Source: DTKD01 sp964494345 | Lineage (GTDB): Bacteria > Armatimonadota > UBA5829 | Length of the DNA: 64,000 nt | Assembly: GCA_964494345.1 (NCBI GenBank) | Contig: CAZBSI010000008.1 | Span: 69,679 to 133,678, forward strand | Direction: 5' to 3' | Shown: positions 24,355 to 32,723 of the stretch, in pieces | Numbering within the stretch: the first letter of the stretch is position 1 | Layout of the letters: each line of letters starts with the position of its first letter | Notes under the pieces: model-generated | What the model was told of the DNA's origin: nothing | Databases searched by the model: none | Seen by the model: only the letters and a program-made list of their open reading frames with translations | Program-made: the position numbers and the translations under genes

Positions 24355-25725
24355 TTATTCGCATTCGGACATAGCAGCAGGCTGGATGCCGCACTTCGAA
24401 ATGAAATAGCGTCTTTTGCCACCACTTGTCGTCGGAATCTGGTCTACGATGGCTAATTTGACGCTTACATCTTCACCCACATAGCCCTGAATTTTTGATG
24501 TAACCTTTTCCTGAACTTCTTCGAAGCCTTTTCCAGTGACCAGATTCACTACGATAGAATCCGGCTGCTCCTGGACGACCTGAAATCCCGTCACAGCAGG
24601 ATAAACACCTCTGAACAGAGTCGAGAAAAATTGCACATAGATCAGTTTGTTAGAGGGGGTCACGCCGATATCAGATAGTCTGCCGGATACTTTTTCAAGC
24701 ATCGGCAATCCCCGTCCACACGAGCACATCCTGTCGGATTTAAGCGCCACATCCTGAATATTGTAGCGAATAAATGGCATTGAATAGTGGTTCAAGTTTG
24801 TGAGCACAACCTGACCTTCGACGCCCGGCGCGCATACATTTCCGTCCGGCCCAACTGTTTCCAAAACTACGTTCTCTGCGTTAATGTGATAACCCGGATC
24901 ATGCCCGCACTGGCCGGCTATCTCCATTCCCTCCCCGCCGTATCCATCGAACACTTTACAGCCGTAATAAGATTCCATCAGCTCTCTTTGGAAATCAAAC
25001 AATGTCTCTCCGGTGGTACACACCGAGTTCAGCTTCAACTTGACGCCTCTTCTATCCATTGTCTCGGCCAAAAAGTAAAGCGACGAGGCATAACCCTGCA
25101 GCACTTTCGGTTTGAAAGCGGCAATTTTTGCCACATATTCGGCAGCATTCTTATCGTAAAGCTCAAGAGCAGGCAGGCCGAGCATACCAGAAAAACGCGA
25201 TTCAAAGAAACCGATCAGCTTGTTACGCTTGAAAGCCTTTGGCGGAAACGCTGTGAGATTGACAATCCGGTCGCCCATTTCATAGCCAGCCCATTTCCAG
25301 AACCTATACAAACCCGCCCATTTGATAGCTTTCTCGTCATCGGATAATACATAACGGAAAGGTTCACCAGTCGAGCCGCTGCTTGTCATCACGACTAGCT
25401 TGGATGCGTCAAAAACCGTCGATATCATTTTGTCCGGATAGTTGGCTCTGATTATATCCTTTGTGAGAATGGGCAGCTTCGGCAAATCATCAACACAAGT
25501 AATGTCATCAGGCACCAGCCCACACTTATCCATAACCTCTCTGTAGAAAGGCACAGTGCGATAAGCATGTTCTATCAGCTTCGCCAGCTTGGCGTCTTGT
25601 ATTGATCGAATCTCGTCAGGGCTTAGCCATTGTGTACGCAGCAACTCCTTGAGGTATCTTCCTACATACATACCCCTGAGTCGCTCCGCCATAGGCAACC
25701 CTATTCTCTTGACAAAAAACGACAT
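24355..25725 (-). CDS. PaaK/CapK-like AMP-forming ligase of polysaccharide cluster
   Basis: A 456-residue member of the phenylacetate-CoA ligase-like branch of ANL enzymes. The adenylate P-loop reads TSSGSTGEPFRY (about 117-128). CTTGETLFDFQRELMESYYG and DGYGGEGMEIAGQCG follow, and a small C-terminal domain ends near IPTTSGGKRRYFISK with the conserved Lys. CapK-type proteins are common in capsule and EPS clusters, where they may activate an acyl group for attachment to the glycan; the substrate is generally unknown. GVYPAVTGFQVVQEQ is typical of this subgroup. True phenylacetate catabolism is unlikely because no paa genes are nearby. Confidence 0.85.
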   Translation of the reverse strand: MSFFVKRIGLPMAERLRGMYVGRYLKELLRTQWLSPDEIRSIQDAKLAKLIEHAYRTVPFYREVMDKCGLVPDDITCVDDLPKLPILTKDIIRANYPDKMISTVFDASKLVVMTSSGSTGEPFRYVLSDDEKAIKWAGLYRFWKWAGYEMGDRIVNLTAFPPKAFKRNKLIGFFESRFSGMLGLPALELYDKNAAEYVAKIAAFKPKVLQGYASSLYFLAETMDRRGVKLKLNSVCTTGETLFDFQRELMESYYGCKVFDGYGGEGMEIAGQCGHDPGYHINAENVVLETVGPDGNVCAPGVEGQVVLTNLNHYSMPFIRYNIQDVALKSDRMCSCGRGLPMLEKVSGRLSDIGVTPSNKLIYVQFFSTLFRGVYPAVTGFQVVQEQPDSIVVNLVTGKGFEEVQEKVTSKIQGYVGEDVSVKLAIVDQIPTTSGGKRRYFISKCGIQPAAMSECE

Positions 25726-25738
25726 TGGTGACTCCTGC

Positions 25739-26836
25739 TTATCCGTGAAACTCCTTAATCGCCTCTGCGACTTCTGTTACCGCCTCCCTGGTCATCTCGG
25801 GATACATGGGCAAGGATATGATTTCTTTTGCAGCCTTTTCTGTTACGGGGAAATCGCCCTCTTTGTAGCCCAGATTGGAGTATGCCGGCTGCATATGAAG
25901 CGGCAGCGGGTAATGGACTCCCGTGGCGATTCCCTTTTCCTTAAGATGCTTCTGCAGGGCATCTCTGTTCGGGTGTCTTATTACAAACAGATGATAGACG
26001 TGCGTACAGTCTGTAGCGACAGCCGGCAAACCGACCCCTGCACCCGCAAGGTCTTCGGCGTATTCGGCGGCGTGCTTTCGGCGCAGGGCGTTCCAATCGT
26101 TGAGATGGGGCAGTTTCACGTTGAGAATCGCGGCCTGAAGGTTATCCAGACGCTCGTTGTAGCCGACCATCTCGTGCTCATATTTGCCCAAACGACCGTG
26201 ATTGCGCAGCTTGTTGAGCTTTGTCGCCAGTTCGTCGTCGTTGGTGGTGATAGCGCCAGCGTCACCCATCGCGCCCATATTCTTGCCCGGGAAGAAGCTG
26301 AAGCAGCCTATGTCCCCCATTGTGCCGACACGTCTTCCTTTATACTCGGCTCCGTGTGACTGAGCGCAGTCCTCGATGACCTTGAGGCCATGCTTCTTTG
26401 CGATCGCCAGCAGCGGATCCATATCAGTGGGATGTCCGTATAGATGAACCGGGATAACCGCCTTTGTGTTGGGAGTGATGGCGGCTTCAAGCTTGGATAC
26501 ATCCATAGTATACGTCGCAGCGTCGATGTCCACAAACACAGGTTTTGCGCCGCGCACGGATATGGCCTCGGTGGTGGCGATAAATGTATGCGGAATAGTA
26601 ATAACTTCATCGCCAGGCCCGATCCCAATCGCCCACAGCGCCAAATTGAGCGCAGATGTGCCCGAAGAACAGCCGATTGCATGCTTGCAACCGCAGAACT
26701 CGGCGAAATTGGCTTCCAGTTCCTTAATCGCCGGCCCCATAATGAACGCGCTGTTGTCGATCACATTAGTTATCGCTTCGAAAATCTCCCCGCGAAGCGA
26801 GTCGTGCTGTGCTTTCAGATCTACAAACGGTACCAT
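25739..26836 (-). CDS. DegT/DnrJ/EryC1 PLP aminotransferase, WlbE-like (set 2)
   Basis: A 365-residue sugar aminotransferase closely related to the protein at 20336-21436. It opens MVPFVDLKAQHDSL. Motifs are GTSALNLALWAIGIGPGDEV, EDCAQSHGAEYKGRRVG and the PLP-Lys segment FSFFPGKNMGAMGD. WbpE/WlbE enzymes make UDP-3-amino-uronates and their product is acetylated by hexapeptide transferases such as the one at 27569. It has its own ATG with a short spacer before the PaaK-like gene. Confidence 0.9.
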   Translation of the reverse strand: MVPFVDLKAQHDSLRGEIFEAITNVIDNSAFIMGPAIKELEANFAEFCGCKHAIGCSSGTSALNLALWAIGIGPGDEVITIPHTFIATTEAISVRGAKPVFVDIDAATYTMDVSKLEAAITPNTKAVIPVHLYGHPTDMDPLLAIAKKHGLKVIEDCAQSHGAEYKGRRVGTMGDIGCFSFFPGKNMGAMGDAGAITTNDDELATKLNKLRNHGRLGKYEHEMVGYNERLDNLQAAILNVKLPHLNDWNALRRKHAAEYAEDLAGAGVGLPAVATDCTHVYHLFVIRHPNRDALQKHLKEKGIATGVHYPLPLHMQPAYSNLGYKEGDFPVTEKAAKEIISLPMYPEMTREAVTEVAEAIKEFHG

Positions 26837-26893
26837 AGATGTACTCCCAGTTCACATTAGCGTTGTTTAATATTACAGCGATATCGTTTTCTA

Positions 26894-27565
26894 TTATTGG
26901 CCGGACATCGGCTTTGGCTTACGGCCCACAAAATATACTCCGCCGGCCGCTAAGTAACTATACGGCCGTTTCACTATCAAAGTGTCCAGGTATTTCCACG
27001 GAAAAGCCAACAATCTGCCGATTCGGAACCATATTTTGCGCATAAATGGCCCTTTTGCCAACCCCTGGCAAAAGCCTACGAAAGTCCAACATAACCCCGA
27101 AGCAGGGCCGATATGCACCCCACATTCGATCTCTTCAAAGCCCTCGAACAACTTTCGCAGCCCATCCTGCGTAAATCTCCAATAATCCTGCGGGTCTGCA
27201 TGGTATCCCTGCATAAACGGCGCATCGATATGCACCAGGCCGCCGGGTTTGGTTACCCTCGCGATCTCACGCGCCGCAGCCCACGGATCCGGCAGATGCT
27301 CCAGCGTCCCCGTGCAAAAGACACAGTCAAATGTATCATCGGCGATTGCCAATCTCGCCGCATCTGAGACAATGTCCGTGCCATCCGCCCAGAAAGCATC
27401 CACCGCAACGATGTCCGGCGTGATTTTCCTTCCTCCAGCGCCGACATCGCAAGTCATAGCCCCTTCGTCCAATCGAGCAAGCGTCGCGTCAATGCGCTGA
27501 TTCGCCACGATAAAAGGCTCAAGCACCCGCTTCCATTTGCCATACTTGCTGTCAAAAAATGGCAT
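26894..27565 (-). CDS. Class I SAM-dependent methyltransferase
   Basis: A 223-residue protein with a methyltransferase-11-like core. Motif I is CDVGAGGRKITPDIVAVDAF (about 38-57). DTFDCVFCTGTLEHLPDPW is the post-motif carrying the His-Leu-Pro loop, and VTKPGGLVHIDAPF gives motif III. After the core come QDYWRFTQDGLRKLFEGFEE and a hydrophobic C-terminal region. Such enzymes in EPS clusters methylate sugar hydroxyls or modify the growing chain, but the target is not known. It starts four bases after the hexapeptide transferase gene. Confidence 0.85.
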   Translation of the reverse strand: MPFFDSKYGKWKRVLEPFIVANQRIDATLARLDEGAMTCDVGAGGRKITPDIVAVDAFWADGTDIVSDAARLAIADDTFDCVFCTGTLEHLPDPWAAAREIARVTKPGGLVHIDAPFMQGYHADPQDYWRFTQDGLRKLFEGFEEIECGVHIGPASGLCWTFVGFCQGLAKGPFMRKIWFRIGRLLAFPWKYLDTLIVKRPYSYLAAGGVYFVGRKPKPMSGQ

Positions 27566-27568
27566 GAC

Positions 27569-28216
27569 TCACACGTCGTAAGGTCTTTCACACAGATCGT
27601 AAGGGCAATCCAGATCCGCTACGTTCTTTATAATCTTGGCAGGAGAACCAGCCACAACGACCTTATCCGGCACGTTTTTGACTACCACCGAACCCGCGCC
27701 GACCAGTGCCATTTCACCGATAGTGACATCCGGTAAGATAGTTGCGTTAGCCCCGATTTTCGCCCCACTCTTCACCGTGGCGCCCTTCAGGCACTCCTTA
27801 ACGTGTTTGCAGAGCGGGTGCAGGGCGTTGGTGAAAACCACGTTCGGTCCGACCCAGCAGCCCTTCTCCAATACCGTGAACTCCGGCACAAAAGCCTGAG
27901 AATGGATCCTCACCCCATCCTGAATCTCAAGATGATGCTCGATAACGGTGTGGCTGCCGATGCTGACGTCGTTTCCGATCTGGTTGTCCTCACGTATAAG
28001 CGCGCTGTGGCCGGAGTTGAAATTGTCCCCGATCACGTTGCCGGCATAAATGACCGTATGCGACCTGATCACGGCGTTTTTGCCGATGCGGGTTTCAAGC
28101 TCGCCGGCAGCCTTGCCCTTCGGAGGAAGTCCTATTATACAAAACTCCCCAACCTCAGCCCCTTCTTCTATGATCACATTAGGATATATCTTCGCTGTCT
28201 CTGCAATATTGCTCAT
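27569..28216 (-). CDS. Hexapeptide-repeat acyltransferase, WlbB-like (set 2)
   Basis: A 215-residue left-handed beta-helix acyltransferase beginning MSNIAETAKIYPNVIIEEGA. Hexad repeats include IGKNAVIRSHTVIYAGNVIG, IGANATILPDVTIGEMALVG and AGSVVVKNVPDKVVVAGSPA. It forms set 2 with the aminotransferase at 25739 and the dehydrogenase at 28213. The ATG overlaps the stop of that dehydrogenase (ATGA), which decides the start over an upstream in-frame codon at 28237. Its presumed role is N-acetylation of a 3-amino-sugar nucleotide. Confidence 0.88.
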   Translation of the reverse strand: MSNIAETAKIYPNVIIEEGAEVGEFCIIGLPPKGKAAGELETRIGKNAVIRSHTVIYAGNVIGDNFNSGHSALIREDNQIGNDVSIGSHTVIEHHLEIQDGVRIHSQAFVPEFTVLEKGCWVGPNVVFTNALHPLCKHVKECLKGATVKSGAKIGANATILPDVTIGEMALVGAGSVVVKNVPDKVVVAGSPAKIIKNVADLDCPYDLCERPYDV

Positions 28217-29241
28217 AGCTTGACCTCCACCGGGCAACCTCCGGACTGCATCGACTCCTGCGCAGCCTCAAGCACTCTTACTACCTGCTTTGCGTGGACC
28301 CCGTCAGTGAGTGGCTGTTCGCCGCTGATGATACAATCGACAAAGTGCTGGCACTCCATCTTCAGAGGCTCTGTTGCGGCGATTTTCGGAATCAGAACGT
28401 CACCCGCTCGCATTAAAAGCTGGAATTCTCCGAAACTGGTGAACGACTCCGCGCTGCCGTTAGCGACCTTGGTGACTCCCTTATCGAATATCTGTATCTT
28501 GGCGTCAGCGTTGGTGTCGTCGTATACAACCATCTTCTGGCTGCCGACCAGTGTGAGCTTGCGCACCTTGCCGGGGTCCAGCCAACTGACGTGAACATGC
28601 GCAGTGATATTATTCGGGAAGTCCAACAGCATAAAGACGACATCCTCAATGCCGGGCTGGATATGCGTTACGCCCTTGGCGCTGACCGATACTGGCGCTG
28701 CTCCGAATAGATTTAGAAATATAGCGATATCGTGCGGAGCCAGGTTCCACATGGCGTTGACATCTTTGCGAATGCGTCCCAGATTCACACGAGTGGAATA
28801 TGCGTAGTAGACGTCCCCTATATCACCCGAATCGACGAGTTCCTTGAGTTTCAGCACCGGCGGGCTGTAAAGAAACGTGTGGCCGACCATCAATTTCAGG
28901 TTCTTGCTCTCTGCGAGGTCGATAAGCTCGTCGCATTCCTCGCCGGTCATCGCCAACGGTTTTTCGACCATCGCATGCTTACCGGCTTGCAGAACCTGCT
29001 TTGCAATATCGAAATGGGTGCCGGCCGGAGTAGCGACGACTACCGCGTCCAGATCGGCGGCAGCCAGCATCTCGTTAATATCTGTGGTAGTTTTGGTCTT
29101 AGGATAACTCGATGCAATCTTGCCCAACGACTTCTGATCCGCGTCGCAAACCCACGCCAGCGACGCATTTTCAGCGCTGTTAAGGTTTCTGGCCAGGTTA
29201 GGCCCCCAATATCCAACACCAACAAGTCCCAAATTGATCAT
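28213..29241 (-). CDS. Gfo/Idh/MocA oxidoreductase, WlbA-like (set 2)
   Basis: A 342-residue dehydrogenase. GLVGVGYWGPNLARNL forms the NAD fold, VVVATPAGTHFDIAKQVL follows, and the catalytic region is VEKPLAMTGEE. RKDVNAMWNLAPHDIAIF and VHVSWLDPGKVRKLTLVG parallel the sequence of the protein at 18552-19562, so the two are paralogues. It is coupled to its acetyltransferase by ATGA. The likely reaction is oxidation of the C3 hydroxyl of a UDP-N-acetyl-hexuronate. Confidence 0.86.
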   Translation of the reverse strand: MINLGLVGVGYWGPNLARNLNSAENASLAWVCDADQKSLGKIASSYPKTKTTTDINEMLAAADLDAVVVATPAGTHFDIAKQVLQAGKHAMVEKPLAMTGEECDELIDLAESKNLKLMVGHTFLYSPPVLKLKELVDSGDIGDVYYAYSTRVNLGRIRKDVNAMWNLAPHDIAIFLNLFGAAPVSVSAKGVTHIQPGIEDVVFMLLDFPNNITAHVHVSWLDPGKVRKLTLVGSQKMVVYDDTNADAKIQIFDKGVTKVANGSAESFTSFGEFQLLMRAGDVLIPKIAATEPLKMECQHFVDCIISGEQPLTDGVHAKQVVRVLEAAQESMQSGGCPVEVKL

Positions 29242-29264
29242 AATGTTATCTCCAGATGCGAGAA

Positions 29265-30482
29265 TTATGCTACGTCCTTTGTGAGTGATTCTTGATTTTC
29301 AGGAGCATCAACACCCTGCAGCCGCTCAACTACTGCTATGTATTTTTTCTTCTCGGCCGCCCAATTCCAGTGCTCCGACAGGCGTCGGCCGTTTTCTATC
29401 ATACTGACCCGCAGGTTCGGGTTATTGTATAGCTGGGCGACAGCTTCGGCGAATGAGTCGACGGATCCGGATTCGCAGTATCTGACAATATCCTCGCTGA
29501 AATACCGTTCGATTGTTTCCGTTCGAGTCGTTATGGTCGGCAGGCCCATACTCACGAACTCCGCGACCTTAGTAGAGAAATACAGCCTCATAAAATCACC
29601 GCTTATATGCGGTGATATACCGACGTCACACTCAGAGACAATCTCAGGTATCTTAGACAACGGCACAGGCCGCCTGAACTCGACAATATCACCCAGCTCG
29701 AGTTTTTCGACCATTGCACGCAGAGACGGCAGATCATCTCCCTCTCCCACCAGCAATAAACGCAGATCAGGGATCTCATCGCGCAATTGGGCTACTGCCT
29801 CGATAGCAACGCCGAGGCCGTATCTCGCTGAAATGGTGCCTGTATAAAGCAGCGTAAACTTTTTGCGCTCGATATTTTCGGAGCGCTCGCGATTAATCTG
29901 GAAAATAGCTTCATCCGGCAAGTTGAGCACCACAGAAATCGGCGTGCGTGGCGCAACGGGCTGAAGCCTTTCCTTCATTATGTCGCTTACCGTCAAAGCC
30001 TGGTGGCAGTATCGCAGGCTGATTTTTTCCTGCCAGTTGAGAAATCTTATAGGAAAACTGTGTCCTCCGATGCCGTATTTAGAAGTAAAAATCTCCGCCA
30101 TCGGATCATGCACGTCTAAGATAACCTTCGCGCCGAAGAGTTTCGGCAGCATCGTCGAGAACACCAGGAAATCCGGCATGTTGTTGATGTGTATTACATT
30201 ATATCGCCGAAGTCGTCTGCATAAAATCGCCGAGACCGCAAGGAAAAACATCACATACTCGAGCATATATCGCACAGCCGTCGCTCGTTTGCGGCTCAAT
30301 CGGACGCCTGTGATGTTGACGCCATTGACAGTCTCTTTTTGCGGACGATCCTGCTCGGCGAGCGATATCACGTCGACTTCGCAGCCGACCTGTGCCAATG
30401 CCTCAGCCTCACGTCTTACCCGTGGGTCGCGTAAGTAATACGACTGCGTTACCAAGCATATTCGCTTCGCACGTATTGCCAA
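29265..30482 (-). CDS. GT4-family glycosyltransferase
   Basis: A GT-B enzyme of about 405 residues. It begins near RAKRICLVTQSYYLRDPRVR, with the WbuB-like DPRVRREAEALAQVG motif. The donor domain shows LLYTGTISARYGLGVAIEAV, LLVGEGDDLPSLRAMVEKL and LYFSTKVAEFVSMGLPTITT, the nucleotide-sugar site. The start is uncertain. A TTG at 30482 lies four bases after the WecB stop behind an AAGGTGG site, and an ATG at 30527 would overlap wecB by about 40 bases without a ribosome site; the former is used here. Confidence 0.85.
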   Translation of the reverse strand: MAIRAKRICLVTQSYYLRDPRVRREAEALAQVGCEVDVISLAEQDRPQKETVNGVNITGVRLSRKRATAVRYMLEYVMFFLAVSAILCRRLRRYNVIHINNMPDFLVFSTMLPKLFGAKVILDVHDPMAEIFTSKYGIGGHSFPIRFLNWQEKISLRYCHQALTVSDIMKERLQPVAPRTPISVVLNLPDEAIFQINRERSENIERKKFTLLYTGTISARYGLGVAIEAVAQLRDEIPDLRLLLVGEGDDLPSLRAMVEKLELGDIVEFRRPVPLSKIPEIVSECDVGISPHISGDFMRLYFSTKVAEFVSMGLPTITTRTETIERYFSEDIVRYCESGSVDSFAEAVAQLYNNPNLRVSMIENGRRLSEHWNWAAEKKKYIAVVERLQGVDAPENQESLTKDVA

Positions 30483-30486
30483 CTGC

Positions 30487-31572
30487 CTAGCCACCTTCTT
30501 TAACCAGCGCCATCTTATGGCTTGCATAACTGGCTATTTCATCGACGATTTTGAGATATGCCTTGCCATCCCCCAGCAGTTCGGGATGCTCCTGCGGAGG
30601 CTCGAAGTTGCGCACTGCGTCCGCTATCTTTTTGCTGTCAGGTCCGGCGACGGTTTTCCAACCGGATTCCACCAGGCACGGGAACCACACCAGGTTTATG
30701 GCGACTATTGTGGGCTTGCCAAGGATATATGACTCGCGGCGCACCCCACCCGAATCCGTCACCACCTTATTCGCTCCGGCCAGCAATGTAACAAAATCCA
30801 AATATCCGCGCGGCTCGGTAAACTCGATTGTCTGAGAGTTGCCGAACTCTTTTAAGAGATCGAACTCCTCCAGCCTCTTGCGCGTTCTGGGATGCACGGG
30901 GAAGACGACCTTTTTACCGCTATCTGCCAGCCCGCGCAATATAGCGGACAGGTTTTGCTTGTTATCGACATTCTCCGCCCTGTGCAGAGTGCAGAGAGTA
31001 TAGTCCCCGCGGGCCACGGTTATATTGAAACGCTCCACCGTATCGAGGAGCACATCCTTCATGATGTCCCCAGTGAGGACGATTCTCGACCCTGTATGAT
31101 TTTCCTTCATCAACTCTTCGTATGCATCTTCGCAGTTCGCAAGGAGCAGCTCGGATATGGTGTCGGTGGCTCGCCGGTTGATCTCCTCCGGATTGTAACG
31201 AGCCATTGTTCTGACCCCCGCCTCGACATGTGCTACCGGAATACCGAGTTTCACCGACGCAAGGGCGGCGGCAAGAGTCGAAGTGACATCGCCGTATACC
31301 AGCGTGACATCAGGCTTTTCGCCGATAAGAATTCTCTCAACCGCCTCAATGATCTCTCCTGTCTGTCTGCCCGGCAGCCCAGTGGAGACCTGCAGGTGAT
31401 GATCCGGTTCCGGGATATCGAGTTCCTGGAAGAAAACACGCGACATTTCATAGTCGTAGTGCTGCCCTGTGTGCACGAGCACCTCTTCGATTCCACGCCG
31501 TTTCATCTCTTTATTTATCAGCGCCTCTTTGACAAAATTGGGCCTGGTGCCCACCACGGACAGGACTTTCAC
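30487..31572 (-). CDS. wecB: UDP-N-acetylglucosamine 2-epimerase (non-hydrolysing)
   Basis: A 361-residue GT-B-fold epimerase opening MKVLSVVGTRPNFVKEALIN. Signature segments are VLVHTGQHYDYEMS, YGDVTSTLAAALASVKLGI, HVEAGVRT, CTLHRAENVDN and TDSGGVRRESYILGKP. They hold the catalytic acid residues and the UDP-binding His and Glu. It interconverts UDP-GlcNAc and UDP-ManNAc, a precursor for N-acetylmannosaminuronic-type sugars, and so complements the Wlb-like genes. The GTG start overlaps the stop of the upstream glycosyltransferase (GTGA). A WbpI-type epimerase acting on a 2,3-diacetamido sugar is an alternative. Confidence 0.92.
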   Translation of the reverse strand: MKVLSVVGTRPNFVKEALINKEMKRRGIEEVLVHTGQHYDYEMSRVFFQELDIPEPDHHLQVSTGLPGRQTGEIIEAVERILIGEKPDVTLVYGDVTSTLAAALASVKLGIPVAHVEAGVRTMARYNPEEINRRATDTISELLLANCEDAYEELMKENHTGSRIVLTGDIMKDVLLDTVERFNITVARGDYTLCTLHRAENVDNKQNLSAILRGLADSGKKVVFPVHPRTRKRLEEFDLLKEFGNSQTIEFTEPRGYLDFVTLLAGANKVVTDSGGVRRESYILGKPTIVAINLVWFPCLVESGWKTVAGPDSKKIADAVRNFEPPQEHPELLGDGKAYLKIVDEIASYASHKMALVKEGG

Positions 31573-32723
31573 CGGTCTCTTCCCTCTTTCTTAGCAACCT
31601 GGTCGCTGAATATTTTGCCTAACTGCAGAACCACGTCGTCGGAGAACGATGTTTTAACGATTTCGAAGTTTCGTTTCCCTAATCGCATTCGCATTTCGGG
31701 ATCCTCAACCAGACGCTCAATTGCGCTGGCAAGCGCGTCGACATCGTTTTCATCGATCAATATTTCCTCAACAAGCTCCGGTATGCCCGCGTGTCTGGTG
31801 CTGATCACCGGTTTGCTATGTGACATCGCCTCCATAAGTACGGCTGGGATGCCTTCCATGTCGCCGTCCGGGGCAGTCCGACTTGGCAGCACCAGAAAGT
31901 CGCATGCTTCATAGAGAATGTTGAGCATATCCTTGCCAACCATCCCTAAAAACACGGTCTGCTCCTCAAGCCCCATATCCCGCGCCATCGCTCGCACATC
32001 CAAGTGGCCTCCGCCGACAAACCAGACGACAATGTCCTTTCGATTCAGCTTCTTCAGTGCAGTGAGCAGGATTTCATGGCCTTTTTTATATCGGAACTCA
32101 CCCACCATCAATATGCGGGCTGCCGGAGGATCTTTTGATTCGGACATGTCGCCGTGAGCACGAATCAGCTCGATTTTGTCCTCCGGCAAGGAGAAATTGT
32201 TCATCACGCAAGCCTTATTGAACTCGGATTGCACCACCACTTTTTCACATTTCGCCAATGCGATTTTCAACATCAACGGCCTGGGGTTCCGGTGAATCTC
32301 ATAGGCGTGCATGGTAACGGTCATCGGCAATTTCAGCCATTCAGAACAATAATATCCCGTGTAGAGCTTGCTGTCGCCGAAGTGACAATGAATATTAGTG
32401 GCGCCCCACCTGCGCATTTGTCCGACAAATTGCATCCCCAATGCAAACTCACGCATTGTGCCGGTTTTCAGCGCCGTTGACAACATAGATGCATAGAGAA
32501 CGGGCTTAGACAGTATTCGACAGATATGAGCGACAAGCATCGAGCAAAGCGACGGCTTAAAGACCGGCCACTGAGCTTTTGGCATATACGGCCCTATGCG
32601 ATATGCCAGCGTAAATAGAGCTATGTCGAAGCCGTTGCGGCATAGTATATCGATTTCGCGATAGGTAAACGCCGGCACTCCGGACTTCACCATGCTTATG
32701 ATGTAAGCAACTTTTTTCGTCAC
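31569..32723 (-). CDS. GT4-family glycosyltransferase
   Basis: A 384-residue GT-B enzyme resembling colanic-acid-type transferases. The N-terminal domain contains VAYIISMVKSGVPAFTYREI and an IHCHFGDSKLYTGYYCSEWL stretch. The donor domain has ILMVGEFRYKKGHEILLTAL and DGDMEGIPAVLMEAMSHSKP with EX7E-type spacing. Coupled by GTGA both to the gene before it and to wecB after it, so it belongs to the same transcript. Specificity unknown. Confidence 0.87.
   Translation of the reverse strand: MTKKVAYIISMVKSGVPAFTYREIDILCRNGFDIALFTLAYRIGPYMPKAQWPVFKPSLCSMLVAHICRILSKPVLYASMLSTALKTGTMREFALGMQFVGQMRRWGATNIHCHFGDSKLYTGYYCSEWLKLPMTVTMHAYEIHRNPRPLMLKIALAKCEKVVVQSEFNKACVMNNFSLPEDKIELIRAHGDMSESKDPPAARILMVGEFRYKKGHEILLTALKKLNRKDIVVWFVGGGHLDVRAMARDMGLEEQTVFLGMVGKDMLNILYEACDFLVLPSRTAPDGDMEGIPAVLMEAMSHSKPVISTRHAGIPELVEEILIDENDVDALASAIERLVEDPEMRMRLGKRNFEIVKTSFSDDVVLQLGKIFSDQVAKKEGRDR

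Noticed and set aside
24355..25725. Phenylacetate degradation
   Set aside because: The PaaK-like ligase stands among glycosyltransferases with no other paa genes; a CapK-like role is more likely.
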